From positions 1-64,000 of the forward strand of contig NZ_AWXZ01000015.1 in NCBI RefSeq assembly GCF_000496075.1: 64,000 nucleotides of DNA, given 5' to 3'. Origin of the DNA: Lutibaculum baratangense AMV1. Lineage in GTDB: Bacteria; Pseudomonadota; Alphaproteobacteria; Rhizobiales; Tepidamorphaceae. A model generated the notes under the pieces. The model was given only the letters and a program-made list of their open reading frames with translations. It ran no database searches and had not been told where the DNA came from. A program made the position numbers and the translations under genes. This document shows, piece by piece, positions 1-10,442 of the stretch. Every line of letters begins with the position of its first letter. The first letter of the stretch is position 1.

Positions 1-390
1 CCTTTGCTGATCTTCAAGACACATCGGGCTGTAGCGTAACATCGGCGGTTTTCAGCGCCGCTTGGTGTCATGCGGTGATCGGCGGGAATGTCGGGCCATA
101 GAGGGCAATCGGCGGGGATGGCGGAGGGAGAGGGACACTCCGCCGAACTCGTCCTTTCGCCTTGTTTTCCAAGGGATCGGGCACCGACAGGCCCGCGAGG
201 ACTACATTACTTTGTATAATGGCACCGCGCCGACAGTTCTGCAAGGCCGGGATGAGGGCTAGGTAAAAGGTCGGTTAACGAGCAGAACGTCCAATCGTCA
301 GCCGTGCGCCAGGTGCGGGTCGGGCCAAGATCGAAGGTCCAGTGTTCTCCGTCCGCTGGCTCCTATGATTCGAAGGCGGCCATGCCCCGG
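1..390. other. Left edge: no supported gene
   Basis: Short open frames here show no recognisable protein. The motif atcggcgg recurs at 41, 78 and 108; the last two copies extend to atcggcggg(a/g)atg. Such spaced repeats resemble the multi-site ends of IS21-type elements, but no transposase is visible in the window. The att-like repeat is at 119-135. A TATAAT hexamer at 215-220 has no convincing -35 partner. No clear terminator is seen after the helicase stop at 391. Confidence 0.5.
119..135. repeat. Putative left attachment site (att repeat)
   Basis: The 17 bases tggcggagggagaggga match perfectly, in the same orientation, the 3' end (CCA plus acceptor and part of the T arm) of tRNA-Ser at 17424-17440. 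The match does not extend at either end. It lies beyond the last island gene, where a second att site is expected. It overlaps a GC-rich stretch with degenerate repeats, so a chance match is unlikely but not excluded. Confidence 0.62.
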
Positions 391-3072
391 TCAGTTACCA
401 ACTCGAGGTGCATCCGGCTCCATTTTCGGCTGCGAAGCTCTGTTGATGGAGACTTGAGGAGTTCCGGGGAGAAGCGCCAACACTGGCGTCAGCTTTGGAC
501 GTCTGAACGGCAGGACAAGCGTGGGGACAGTCTCGGGCAGCTGTTCGATCAGCTTCTGCACCTCTGCAATTTCATGATCGGAAGGCGGCATCCGGTTCTC
601 TGGCAGGGTCTGAATCGCGTTGAGCCTCAGCAGCGCTTCCCAGTCCCTGAGCACAGCGGCTCGACCGTCCACGGTCGTTTCAAAGCCAAGGACCACTCGG
701 TGAACAGTGGCGTCAGTGCCGGTGACCTCATCCTCGACCAGCGCGACGATGAAGGGCTTCTCCAGTTCGTCGGCTCTTCCCAGCAGAGCTTCCGCGCGGC
801 CGAATTCTGCAAGGGCCCTGTCCGCGAGGGGATGTCCGACGCCGAGCAAGTTGATCATGCCACGCTCCATCGGAAGCGACCGGTCGAAGACAAGGCCGTC
901 GTAGCGGGACCTCATGCCCACCTCAGATCGCCACCCCTCCGGCGTCGCGACCGCCAAGCCTGAATCGGAGCGTGTGACACGCCTGCCTTCGAACCGCATC
1001 GCATTCCGAAAGAAGGGCTCCAAGGCCGGCAGGTCCACCCTTGGCAGCTCCGCGCTTGCCGCCTGAAAGTCGTAGCGCGATACATTGCCGACAAGGCTGC
1101 GGACAGTATCGACTGCACCCTGCCCCCCGAAGGTGCGGGTTTCGGCATCGAACCAGTCCTTCAGGCCCTTCATGGGTCCAGCGATGGCTGCGGCGAACAG
1201 CTCGTCGAAGAACCCGTCCCCGGCCATGCCGATCACCAGCTGCGAGATATCCTCAGCCTCGTCCATCGAAGCGGACAGCGCGGCCTGGATTCGTGCAAGC
1301 TTCTCCTCGAGCAATGCCCAAATCCGCGCCTCCACCGTCTCCGGGTTTCGCAGCAAAAACACGCGCACAGCCCGCTTCTGCCCATACCGGTGAAGACGCC
1401 CTACGCGCTGATGCAGACGCATCGGGTTCCAAGGCAGGTCGACATGCACGAGCGCCGCACATCGCTCTTGTAGATCAATGCCCTCGCCCCCGGCCTCTGT
1501 GGAGATCAAGAAACGCGCACGTCCAGAATTGAAGTCGGCGGCGGCGGCCTCTCGCGCGACGGTGAGCGCGCGGGGGGAACCGTTCGAAACGATGTCCAAG
1601 CGTTCATCCCCGTTGATGAAGCCGACGCACCCTTTTCCAAAGCGCCGCTCCAACGTTTCGAACACGAGCGCCTGTGTTGCCTTGTACTCGGTGAAAAGCA
1701 GAAGCGGTTCGTCCGGTTCGAGACGCTCTTCGATGAGGTCAAGCAACCGCCTAATCTTGGACTCCTCCTCGATCTCAGCGGCCAGCGCGAGGATCTCGTC
1801 GAGCCGCTCGATCTCATCCTGCATCAGCGTCACGGTGACTTCCGAGGCGCGTTGCTCCTCCGCTTCAGCCCTTTCATCATCGGTCGTTCCATTCTCGACA
1901 GACAAGTCAGCCGAGGGCAGCGGTGCCTTCCGAGCAAGCATTTCCCGCCGACGTTCAAGCGCACGGCGTATCGCGGCGATTGAGCTCGCTGCGAGTTTCT
2001 GAAGCGTGATCAGCAGAAGCATGCGCGCCGATTGCTGGCGGCCCGTGAGGCTCAAGGCATAGGCCCGACCATCGAGGATGAATGAGGACATGGTTCGGTA
2101 GAATGCGGCCTCGGCGGGCGAGTAGGCATAGTCCACCGTCTCGGTCTCGACAGGCTTGAACAGCTTGCGTCCGTTGAGATCGGTCACCAGTGCCTTGTTG
2201 TTCCGGATCATTGCCTGTCCGAGCAGGGGTAGCTGTTCCTGCACGTCGCGTTCGGGGTCGAACAGGTCGGGCCGCACCAACTGCATCAAGGCCAGAAAGC
2301 CGTAGTCCTTGCCACGATGCGGCGTGCCGGTGAAGAGGATCAGCGATCCGATGCGACCGGCATCCTCTAGTTGGCGGAGGAGATCGTAGGTCAGCGTGGT
2401 GTCTGTTTCTCGCGATTGAAAGTGATGGGCTTCGTCAACCATCACCATGTCCCAAGGTTCAGCGGCGAGCAGGCGCTTGCGCGACTTTTCCTGTCGGAGC
2501 GTATGGAATGAGGCGACTACTTGGTCCGCCGTCTCCCAAAACGTCAGAGGCCCACGGTCTCGCTCGCCCGCGTACTCCTGCAGCCGGATGTCGAACATGG
2601 TTTTCAGCCGATTGCGCCATTGCGGCACAAGCCGGGCCGGTGTGAGCACGAGCACCCGGCGCACGCGCCCCGACGCCATCAACGGCTCAAGGATCAGGCC
2701 CGCCTCGATGGTCTTGCCGAGGCCGACATCGTCCGCCACGAGCCAGCGAGCCGGCCATGTTCGGGTGACCTCTCTGCAGACCCATAGCTGGTGCGGCAGC
2801 AGCGTCACGCGCGAGCGCGAGAACACGCCCCACTGATCGTTCGCCGACTGGATCGCCAGCGCCTGAGCACGGGTCAGTACCTGCAGGGGATCATCCAGTT
2901 CCCGTGCCGCCAGAGCGTCGGAGAGGGCCCGAACCAGCGTTAGCTCGACAGCCTCGACCTGGTGAATACCTGCTCCGAAGCGAACAACGACCGTTTCGCC
3001 GAGCTCCGCCACCACACGACCATTGCCATGGCGCTGATGGCGAACCGATTGATCTGGCGAGAAGGGCTCCAT
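391..3072 (-). CDS. SNF2/RapA-like DEAH helicase of the putative defence operon
   Basis: This 893-aa SF2 ATPase of the SNF2/RapA type probably translocates on or remodels double-stranded DNA. The Walker A motif (DDVGLGKT) is near residues 114-121 and the DEAH box at 213-216, followed by a TGTPHRG motif. The C-terminal helicase lobe runs roughly from 440 to 580 and includes the arginine-finger motif QRVGRLHRYGQ near 555-565. The last 300 residues resemble the RapA-type C-terminal region. It is the last gene of the operon; its ATG follows the stop of the giant ATPase gene by 2 nt, so the two are probably translationally coupled. DrmD of DISARM is a comparable SNF2 helicase, but the other DISARM genes are absent. 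Family assignment is firm; a defence role is inferred. Confidence 0.88.
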   Translation of the reverse strand: MEPFSPDQSVRHQRHGNGRVVAELGETVVVRFGAGIHQVEAVELTLVRALSDALAARELDDPLQVLTRAQALAIQSANDQWGVFSRSRVTLLPHQLWVCREVTRTWPARWLVADDVGLGKTIEAGLILEPLMASGRVRRVLVLTPARLVPQWRNRLKTMFDIRLQEYAGERDRGPLTFWETADQVVASFHTLRQEKSRKRLLAAEPWDMVMVDEAHHFQSRETDTTLTYDLLRQLEDAGRIGSLILFTGTPHRGKDYGFLALMQLVRPDLFDPERDVQEQLPLLGQAMIRNNKALVTDLNGRKLFKPVETETVDYAYSPAEAAFYRTMSSFILDGRAYALSLTGRQQSARMLLLITLQKLAASSIAAIRRALERRREMLARKAPLPSADLSVENGTTDDERAEAEEQRASEVTVTLMQDEIERLDEILALAAEIEEESKIRRLLDLIEERLEPDEPLLLFTEYKATQALVFETLERRFGKGCVGFINGDERLDIVSNGSPRALTVAREAAAADFNSGRARFLISTEAGGEGIDLQERCAALVHVDLPWNPMRLHQRVGRLHRYGQKRAVRVFLLRNPETVEARIWALLEEKLARIQAALSASMDEAEDISQLVIGMAGDGFFDELFAAAIAGPMKGLKDWFDAETRTFGGQGAVDTVRSLVGNVSRYDFQAASAELPRVDLPALEPFFRNAMRFEGRRVTRSDSGLAVATPEGWRSEVGMRSRYDGLVFDRSLPMERGMINLLGVGHPLADRALAEFGRAEALLGRADELEKPFIVALVEDEVTGTDATVHRVVLGFETTVDGRAAVLRDWEALLRLNAIQTLPENRMPPSDHEIAEVQKLIEQLPETVPTLVLPFRRPKLTPVLALLPGTPQVSINRASQPKMEPDAPRVGN

Positions 3073-3074
3073 TC

Positions 3075-6000
3075 TCAGATCACCTCTTCGTCTTCTTTGT
3101 CCTCCACATCTCTGACGTGCTCACGGACCGTGCCTGACGGGGACGGCTCACCGCCAATCGTCTCGCGCACTGCCAAAATCTGGAGGGGAAGGTCGAGGTC
3201 ACCGAGAAAGTCGGCCCGATCGCCAAGATAGGCGCGAATGGATTCGTGAACGAAGGGCGCGAGATCCATGTCGGCGCGCTCTCCCAAAGGCTCTCCGAGC
3301 CGCATCTCGAAGAGCCTCCGCAGCCGCGCAGTCGTCGCCCAAGCATAGGGGTGCATGGCCACCGCGTCATCGCCGGTCCAGAGACCGTGTCGTATCGCTT
3401 CCCGGATCATCCAGTTTGCACCGACACCGAGACTCTGGGTGAGAGGCGCTCCTTCGTAGCCATAGTGCTGCCAGAGCGGAGACGCGCTGACTTGCCAAGC
3501 ATAGGAAAGCTTGAGCTTAGATTGCCGCGCTACGTCCGGCAAATGGAGAAATACGTCCACATAATCATCCAGCCATCGGGCTATGACATAGAGGTCTGAA
3601 AGCATACGGCGCCACGGGAAATATTCGATCCTGACGGCAAGTGGGTCGGCCAGTTCCCTCAGGCGCGCGACCCAGGGCGCGGCATCTTCGGACGGGCCGG
3701 CCTCGCTCATCTCGCGCCACCAGCCCTGCGCGCGGGCGTGGTTGACGAAAGTGGCATGCGCGGTTTCATGTCCGAAACCGATCGTACGGAATGCGCCGAG
3801 GGCAAAGAAGGTGAACCAGCCCTCGCGGTCCTCTGCCGCACCACGATTGCGGAGCGCGCCCGGGCTGAAGCCGGCCGGGAGGACCTTGGCATCGTAGTCG
3901 CGACGCTCGTCTTCGTACACGTCCCGCCACCAAGCGTGTGCCTGCTCGAGAAATTCTTTTGGATCGGTGAGCAGCGGCGGCGGATCCTCGCGGGGCTGAT
4001 CCCAGCGAAGGCGATTTTCTTCGGGATAGAGGAGGCTGAGCAGCCTTGCCAGGTCGCCCTTTGACCATCCGACGACGAGGTCGCTCTGCTTAAGCTCCTG
4101 TGAGGTGGCCGGCAGCCAACCGGGTCTTTGGTCTCCCAGAGCAGTCGCGAGTTCGAGCCCTTGGCGGCCCTCGATGACGTAGCGAAGCAATGCGGATCTA
4201 CGGGTCCGGTCATCCATCGACACAGCCCAGGAAGCGAATGCTCGCGCCGTACGCTGGTAGCCACTCTGCTGGCTCGCAAAATCATAGAGATCGTCGGCCG
4301 CGCCGGTGTAACCGGGCGCGGCCATCTCGGACTCCGGCGCGAATTCCAGGATCTTCCGTTCTTCGTCATCGAGATGCCGGCTCTCGCGCGAATGCAGCGC
4401 GACTGACCGCCAGCTGCCGTCAGCCATGCTGAAGGTCATATTTCTGAAGAGAGCGAGCAAGTCATGTCTCTCTTCGCTCTCTAGAGCGTCGACCCGAGAA
4501 GGGGTGAGAACCTTGCCCAACCGGGCTGCGATCTCGGGACCGACGCGCCGGTCGGAACCGATCTCGTAGCGAACGAGCTCGCAGATGCCGAAGGACCGGG
4601 GGCGATTGAAACCGAGGCTCGTCACTATATCGGCTACAGTCGGCGCCACGCTGTTTCTACGAATCTCCCCAAAGGCCGACCAATTACGCAACTCCGACAA
4701 AACATCTTCCTTGGAGAGGGTTCCGGTTAGTACGTATTGGGCGTCCCCGGCCGTAAGAAACTGTTCGAACGGTGTGGGAAGACGAGTCGGCAAAGCGGCG
4801 CGTTGGGCAGTCAGGCGCCCGAGCCCGCGCTCGGGCCCGTGCATGTGTTTTGCCAGATCGTCGGCTAAATCGGCAGTGAATACGTCGAACAGCCTCGCAA
4901 GGAACGTGTCGGCGCGGAGCGCTCGTTCAGACGGGCCACGAAAGATCGCCGCTGCGAAGCTAGTCCAATCGTCTCGCACAAGATCGAATAGAGCGAGCAG
5001 CCTCTCGCCCAACCACGTGCCGAGGTTTTCGAAGACTGCGACCTTCTCGTCTTCCGTGCCGGCGAGCCGTCCACGGCCGGGGTCAACCCGAAACCCCATT
5101 CGGTTCATCAACCATCCCGTCTTCAGTCGTTCTTCGAGAGGGGCCATAAGCCAAAGACGAGGCGTCTCCGGCTCGACCGATACTGGACCCTCACGGTCGA
5201 CAGGCAGAAAGAGCGTCGTCTCCTCGCCCAGTTCAATCGCGATCGCGCGACGGGTGTCGGAGCCAGAGATTCTGACAATGTCGATACCGGAAGTGCCGGC
5301 CGACACCCGCTCGGCTATCCACGTTCCTTCGCCGTCAATTTCGAGACGACGTATCTTTCGACTCATGACAGGCAGCCAGGGCGCAGCCGTCCGAAAAGCG
5401 TCGAGGACTGTCTGCGCCGATATCTCGCCGCATCGCTCCGGGTCAAAGTCCAGATCAATCACTGTTGCCGGACGTCCGGCGCGTTTCTCTTTTTCCGAAA
5501 TCTTGGGGCCTTCCGGCCATTCGGACGGCAACATGCCGCCATGCACGCGGCACGCGACCCATCGGCTGGCGATGCGAACTTCACTTGCGACGAGGTGCAC
5601 GCTCTTAAAGCCGAGGCCGAAGCGACCAGTGACGTCCTCCGACTTTTCGGAGAAATTGAGCAGCAACATGTTAGATAGGTCATGGGCATATCCTTCCCGC
5701 TCCCCGACTTCCTTCGAAGGTCCCTGGTGGGTCAGAAGCCGCCCCCAATGCAGCGTTCGAATATGGTCTGCGTGGGGCTCAACGCGAAATCGGGCCTCTT
5801 CGGCTGGCGGGTGCTGTACGGCAGCATCGTCAGCGTTCTGAAAGAGTTCGAACAGGACGCGCCCTTCGTCATACCCGTAATCCTTGATCCGCTCGCGAAC
5901 CATTCCGAGAAGCTCATCGCGCGCGGCGTCAGTCACACGCCATAGCTCGGCCTTTGCCTGTGGTCGCGCCTGCTCCCGGGCGTCTACAGCGGGAGCGGCG

Positions 6001-9000
6001 TCAATCGTGTCCCTATAGGCGTCCCGGGCCTGGCGCAGCCGTGTTCCCTTGAGTGGCTTCAGTTCACCGAGGATATGCGGCAGCTGATCCTCAAGTTCGG
6101 CAATTACACTCGCCAGTCTGGTCTGATCGACCCTGTCACAGTCCTCTGCAAGGGACTCCAGCACCTCGAATGCCTTTAGCTGCTCGCTCCGATGACCGAT
6201 CATGATTTCGGCGACGGCGGTGCAGAGTTCTTTAACAGCCCTGGACGTCACGGCCTCTGCGCGTGGCGTTCCAATCCTCACAGACTTTCGTCGGATAGCT
6301 TGCTGCCGAACGAAATAGGTGAAGCCTCCGCTGTGCAGGTTCCCTAGCACTCCGAGAGGCTTGAGCTCGACAACTGGTAAGGGTCGCAGCTCACCAGACA
6401 ACGTCTCCACCTTGATCGTCTTTGGCGGCTCGACCACCGGAAGGAGAATCAGGAAGTTGTCCTCGCGTCGCGCGTCCAGCGACAGATGCTGCTCTGAAGC
6501 CCGGAAGGCGACGGCAACCTCGTCGTCCAAGCGTTGCCAGACGCGACTGAGATCGGCTTGCCGGGCTTCGAGAACCGTTAGGGCTAGAGACTTGAAGGCT
6601 TCTGACCGACCAAGGAGACCGATCAGTAGAATCAGAAGGTCTTGCGGCACGTGCGGCTTGGCATATTCCACTACTTCCTTAAGCCCTTGGAGGACCTCTC
6701 CTCGAAAGGCTTCCGGGTTCGCCTGCTCCGGGCGGCCAGAAACCGACGGATCGCGCCGGTTCGCGTCTGCGTTCTCCCCCACCATTGGCGCTGGTAGCGC
6801 TTCAAGAAGCACGTCGTCGAGCAAACTCGAAGGCGCCACGCCCCCGCCACGCCCTGCTACATCTCGGCCCGGGCGCCAAGAACCCTCCCGTGTCGGGACG
6901 AGCGCCTGCCCAAGAGCTGTAGTGCGGGCGTCCACCGGCCACTTGGCCACCGCTCGAAAGCCCCATTCGTAGACCGCTCGGAGCTCTGCCCCGCTGCCTT
7001 GGGCGAGCTCCGCCAAGACGGTCAGTGCGCGGGCGGCTAACTCCGGTCGGTCCGGTGGAACGGCGCCGAATACGTGCGCTGCGCGGGTCGGATCGTCACT
7101 GTGCCGCAACATGGCGGCCAAGAGCGGCCAACCCGGCAATTGAAGATCGACGCCAGTTCTTGCGAGGCGCGCAAGACCCTGTGATGGCAACGCACTTACC
7201 GGCTCGAAGACGGCAATAGGGCGAACCTCGGCAATGCGCTCAAGGAGCCCTGCAGTCATTCGCGCGGCATCTCCAAGAATTTCCCCGTTTCGCAGTATAT
7301 CTACTACCTGCGCGTCCCGCAGATCGGCCGCAATATCGGTGATCGGCAAAACGAACGATTCGTTGCTTTGTCCGAGCACGTCAGCTGCGGCCGTCATGAC
7401 CTCCTCATGAAGATCGAGAACGGCGTCCGGCGACCATGGTCGGCCGCTGCTATCGCGCAGCCACGGCGTGCCGCGAACGGCGCTGATGTCGGGGCGGGTC
7501 GCTTTTTCAAGCGCCCGCATGATCTCAAGAGCGAAGCTCGACGGGTCAGGTTGACTGAGGCACACCGCGACCTGCGTATCTGGCGTCCAAGCCGAGAGTA
7601 GGGTCTCGGCTTGCTCCCGGGCCGTTGACTGTCGAAGGGGCGCGAGAAGGGGCACGATGTCCTGCAAAATGTGTGGAACGGGCCACTGTGGGTTGTCGCG
7701 CCAAATGGCATCCGCCTTGTGCCAGCCCCCGTTTCGGTCACGAAAGACCGCCAGCTGCTTTAGGTCGGCATCGGGAATTTGGGAGGCAAGGATCGCGGCC
7801 GCTGCCTCCTCGTCGAGCCCCATCTGCGCAAGCTCTTCTGCGTGACGGGTTAGAAGCGACCCCAGCCCGGCCTTGTCGAGTGTTTCGATCCCGAGATGTC
7901 TCACTGCCTGCGGGTCGAGTCTGTCGGTGATCGTTGCGGGGACCAGCAGCTCGCCTGATGAGCCCGCGATGAGCCGCCGGAGAAGCGAGTCAAGGGCCGG
8001 TGCCGTCTGCGCGAGCGCCACGAGATGCGCATGATTCCCCGCCACCTGCCGGTCGCCGGCTGCGAGCATGCGTAGGGCGTCCCGGGCGGCAGGACTCTCC
8101 GTGAAGATGTCCTTCAGAAGCGCGGCTCGCGCCTCTGGAGCCCCAAAAGCCCCGCCTGCGTCGACGATTTCCGCTGCGGCACCCTTCGTCAGCTCGGAGA
8201 GAGCAAGACTGCCGGAAGCATCCTCGAGAACCGTGGCAACCGCGTTCGGCACGACAAATGCGATGCAGTCGGGCAGCGCGTCCCGCACGAGTCGAAGCCG
8301 CTTGCGGGCAGGGGGGCTATCACGGAAGATCCGCCGACTTCTGCCCGCCTCATCCAGATCGCCAAGGCTCACGGGGCGAGTTCCCTGTCCGTCCAGAGCA
8401 CGGAGCACGAGGAGTTGGCGCCACTGGGGGTGATCGAGCGCGGAGCGAAGATCGCCGAGGCTGCGGACCAGCGTTGCTGCGGCCGCACCGGCTGCCTCGG
8501 CCTGCTTCTCGTTGCGCAACATCGGCTGCAGGGCCTCGATCAGCGGCAGGCCCTCCTGCACGTTCAAAGGTTGTGCGGACGCGGTGCCCCCCAGCCACGC
8601 CTGAGGCAGGCAGACCCGCGCGCCATGCGCACCCGCAAGCGCGCGCAGGACAGACCGATCGGATGCGGAGGGCGGCAGCGCCACGATCCCGGGACAGTCG
8701 ATCGCCGCAAGGACGCGTGAGATGCTCTCATGGGGCGCGAGCGTGCGGTCGGAGGAAAGGGCCTGCCGTAGACGCTCGAGCACCGATGAGGCTGCTGCCA
8801 CGCGCAGGTCCTCGTCGGCGGCGGCGACCGTCAGGAATTGAGCGAGCCCCTCAGTGCGCGCTTGGGACACGAAGATAGACGACTCGACGCGGCCGATCAG
8901 GTCTTCGAGCTCGTCCGGCAGCCATCGGGGCGGTTCAGCCGACAGCACTGACTCCGGGCCACAGATGAGCTTGATACCTCGTGCGGCTGCCCAGTCCCCG

Positions 9001-10442
9001 AGGCCGGGCACTATACCTGCTAACGCGACCCGACCGCGCTCGTCCGGGGGTGGGAGCGGACGCAATGCAGCCGGGGCGGGCACGTATCGCCAGATGGCGA
9101 CGGCACCGCCCCGTCCATCTTCGACCACCCGTGCCAAAGCGCCTTCACCTGCCATGGCGGTTCGGTGCCGGCGACCGAATTCACTGTCGGCAAGCGCGGC
9201 GACGATCGTCGCGAGGGCCTCGGAAGAAAGGATGCGCTCGGACAGGGCGTCGTGCAGCACGGCCGGGACCAGTTGCAGCACGACCTCGTTGCGGAGCGCG
9301 CGGTTCCAACCTGCTCGAACGCGCGACTGCTCCGAAATCTCGTCGGGATCATCGGTGAGGCCTGCAATCTCCTTGCGCCCGCTGTCTACGAAGAAGCAGC
9401 CGTGCAGCAAGAGCTTCACACGTCCAGCGGATTGTGTAGGCACTTGGGACAACGCTTCGGCGACGGGCAAAAGCACAGACCAATCGACTGAAAGCTCGTC
9501 CTCGCCTTCTCGATCCGCCAGTAGGATGACCGCGCCATGAGGGGAAGCTTTCTGCGGTTCTTCTTCGTCGGTGAGGCGGTTCCGGCTGCGTGGCCAGCCG
9601 GCCGAAAGCCTCAACTCGGAGCGGAAATCCGACGGCCCCATGCGTTCGCGTCCGACGCTGGTGATCCCGTGTCCGAGGCCGCCGCCGAAGCGGCGCTCCC
9701 CCGGCCCTAGCGCATACCCGGTCACTCTTGCGGCGTCGCCGCGATCCACACTGACCGAAGCCCCGGCGACCTCGACGTCGATCCGCTGGACACGGCGCAG
9801 TGACGCGAGCAGTTCGGCCAGCCTCCACCGGTCGGCGAGTGTGCGGAGGCTTTCGGCTGCGATATCGGACGCTTCGATCCCGCTGCTTTTCGGCTTGGGC
9901 CTTAGACCCGCGCGGCGCAGGGGAAACCAGAGGGCGAGGCACCCACCGTTGAATCCGTCCTCGGCGCTCGCCGAAATGATCAGTTCCGTATCACCGGAGC
10001 TGATCCCTCCCCAATCCAGACACGCATCTCCTGGTTGGCCCAACGTCTCGAAAGGATTCACAACGAAAGGCCGAAGCTCACCGCCGTAGCCATTCGGCAC
10101 GACAACGAAGGCGTCGCAGATATGGAAGACGGACTTCTGGCCGAGGCCGAAGCGGCCTACAGCCTCTTGATCCGACGCCTTCACGCTGCCGCCGAACGTC
10201 TGCATTCCCTCAGCGGATTGCGCGTCGAATTGACCGTCGTTGACGAGCAGGAGGCCCGGCCCGCGCAGCAGCGGGTTGTCCGCACCCGGCCAACCTTCCA
10301 GGTATCGCAGCACCACGTGCGCGGACTTGGCATCGTCGGCATTTTGTAGGAGTTCGCGGAAGACGGTGAACCCGTCACCGTAGGGGTAGCGCTCTAAGTT
10401 GTGACGGAGATGCTCGACAATGTCCTTTGGATCGAACTTCAT
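3075..10442 (-). CDS. Giant protein with two sacsin-like GHKL ATPase modules
   Basis: This 2455-aa protein carries two separate sacsin N-terminal (Hsp90-like, GHKL) ATPase signatures. The first has an N box (ELLQNADDA, residues 30-38), a VNDG motif at 67-70 and a glycine lid (GRFGLGQKS, 96-104). The second has ELFQNADDA near 1530-1540 and GRFGLGFKS near 1605. The long regions between and after them match nothing I recognise; they are rich in predicted helix and may be regulatory or protein-binding. Sacsin also repeats such modules. Its ATG overlaps the upstream nuclease stop by 1 nt (TGATG) and its stop is 2 nt before the SNF2 helicase, so it is an obligate member of this operon. In this context it may act as an ATP-dependent sensor or assembly platform, which is inference. 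Confidence 0.85.
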   Translation of the reverse strand: MKFDPKDIVEHLRHNLERYPYGDGFTVFRELLQNADDAKSAHVVLRYLEGWPGADNPLLRGPGLLLVNDGQFDAQSAEGMQTFGGSVKASDQEAVGRFGLGQKSVFHICDAFVVVPNGYGGELRPFVVNPFETLGQPGDACLDWGGISSGDTELIISASAEDGFNGGCLALWFPLRRAGLRPKPKSSGIEASDIAAESLRTLADRWRLAELLASLRRVQRIDVEVAGASVSVDRGDAARVTGYALGPGERRFGGGLGHGITSVGRERMGPSDFRSELRLSAGWPRSRNRLTDEEEPQKASPHGAVILLADREGEDELSVDWSVLLPVAEALSQVPTQSAGRVKLLLHGCFFVDSGRKEIAGLTDDPDEISEQSRVRAGWNRALRNEVVLQLVPAVLHDALSERILSSEALATIVAALADSEFGRRHRTAMAGEGALARVVEDGRGGAVAIWRYVPAPAALRPLPPPDERGRVALAGIVPGLGDWAAARGIKLICGPESVLSAEPPRWLPDELEDLIGRVESSIFVSQARTEGLAQFLTVAAADEDLRVAAASSVLERLRQALSSDRTLAPHESISRVLAAIDCPGIVALPPSASDRSVLRALAGAHGARVCLPQAWLGGTASAQPLNVQEGLPLIEALQPMLRNEKQAEAAGAAAATLVRSLGDLRSALDHPQWRQLLVLRALDGQGTRPVSLGDLDEAGRSRRIFRDSPPARKRLRLVRDALPDCIAFVVPNAVATVLEDASGSLALSELTKGAAAEIVDAGGAFGAPEARAALLKDIFTESPAARDALRMLAAGDRQVAGNHAHLVALAQTAPALDSLLRRLIAGSSGELLVPATITDRLDPQAVRHLGIETLDKAGLGSLLTRHAEELAQMGLDEEAAAAILASQIPDADLKQLAVFRDRNGGWHKADAIWRDNPQWPVPHILQDIVPLLAPLRQSTAREQAETLLSAWTPDTQVAVCLSQPDPSSFALEIMRALEKATRPDISAVRGTPWLRDSSGRPWSPDAVLDLHEEVMTAAADVLGQSNESFVLPITDIAADLRDAQVVDILRNGEILGDAARMTAGLLERIAEVRPIAVFEPVSALPSQGLARLARTGVDLQLPGWPLLAAMLRHSDDPTRAAHVFGAVPPDRPELAARALTVLAELAQGSGAELRAVYEWGFRAVAKWPVDARTTALGQALVPTREGSWRPGRDVAGRGGGVAPSSLLDDVLLEALPAPMVGENADANRRDPSVSGRPEQANPEAFRGEVLQGLKEVVEYAKPHVPQDLLILLIGLLGRSEAFKSLALTVLEARQADLSRVWQRLDDEVAVAFRASEQHLSLDARREDNFLILLPVVEPPKTIKVETLSGELRPLPVVELKPLGVLGNLHSGGFTYFVRQQAIRRKSVRIGTPRAEAVTSRAVKELCTAVAEIMIGHRSEQLKAFEVLESLAEDCDRVDQTRLASVIAELEDQLPHILGELKPLKGTRLRQARDAYRDTIDAAPAVDAREQARPQAKAELWRVTDAARDELLGMVRERIKDYGYDEGRVLFELFQNADDAAVQHPPAEEARFRVEPHADHIRTLHWGRLLTHQGPSKEVGEREGYAHDLSNMLLLNFSEKSEDVTGRFGLGFKSVHLVASEVRIASRWVACRVHGGMLPSEWPEGPKISEKEKRAGRPATVIDLDFDPERCGEISAQTVLDAFRTAAPWLPVMSRKIRRLEIDGEGTWIAERVSAGTSGIDIVRISGSDTRRAIAIELGEETTLFLPVDREGPVSVEPETPRLWLMAPLEERLKTGWLMNRMGFRVDPGRGRLAGTEDEKVAVFENLGTWLGERLLALFDLVRDDWTSFAAAIFRGPSERALRADTFLARLFDVFTADLADDLAKHMHGPERGLGRLTAQRAALPTRLPTPFEQFLTAGDAQYVLTGTLSKEDVLSELRNWSAFGEIRRNSVAPTVADIVTSLGFNRPRSFGICELVRYEIGSDRRVGPEIAARLGKVLTPSRVDALESEERHDLLALFRNMTFSMADGSWRSVALHSRESRHLDDEERKILEFAPESEMAAPGYTGAADDLYDFASQQSGYQRTARAFASWAVSMDDRTRRSALLRYVIEGRQGLELATALGDQRPGWLPATSQELKQSDLVVGWSKGDLARLLSLLYPEENRLRWDQPREDPPPLLTDPKEFLEQAHAWWRDVYEDERRDYDAKVLPAGFSPGALRNRGAAEDREGWFTFFALGAFRTIGFGHETAHATFVNHARAQGWWREMSEAGPSEDAAPWVARLRELADPLAVRIEYFPWRRMLSDLYVIARWLDDYVDVFLHLPDVARQSKLKLSYAWQVSASPLWQHYGYEGAPLTQSLGVGANWMIREAIRHGLWTGDDAVAMHPYAWATTARLRRLFEMRLGEPLGERADMDLAPFVHESIRAYLGDRADFLGDLDLPLQILAVRETIGGEPSPSGTVREHVRDVEDKEDEEVI

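Noticed and set aside
215-220. TATAAT hexamer as a promoter at the left edge
   Set aside because: No -35 element at proper distance and no gene starting downstream.
304-963. Plus-strand frame of 219 codons overlapping the SNF2 helicase gene
   Set aside because: It is antisense to clear helicase coding sequence and gives an Arg/Ser-rich product without a domain; a shadow of GC-rich coding DNA.
391-3072. Assignment of the helicase as DISARM DrmD and the locus as DISARM
   Set aside because: DrmA, DrmB, DrmC and a DISARM methylase are absent; only the SNF2 fold is shared.
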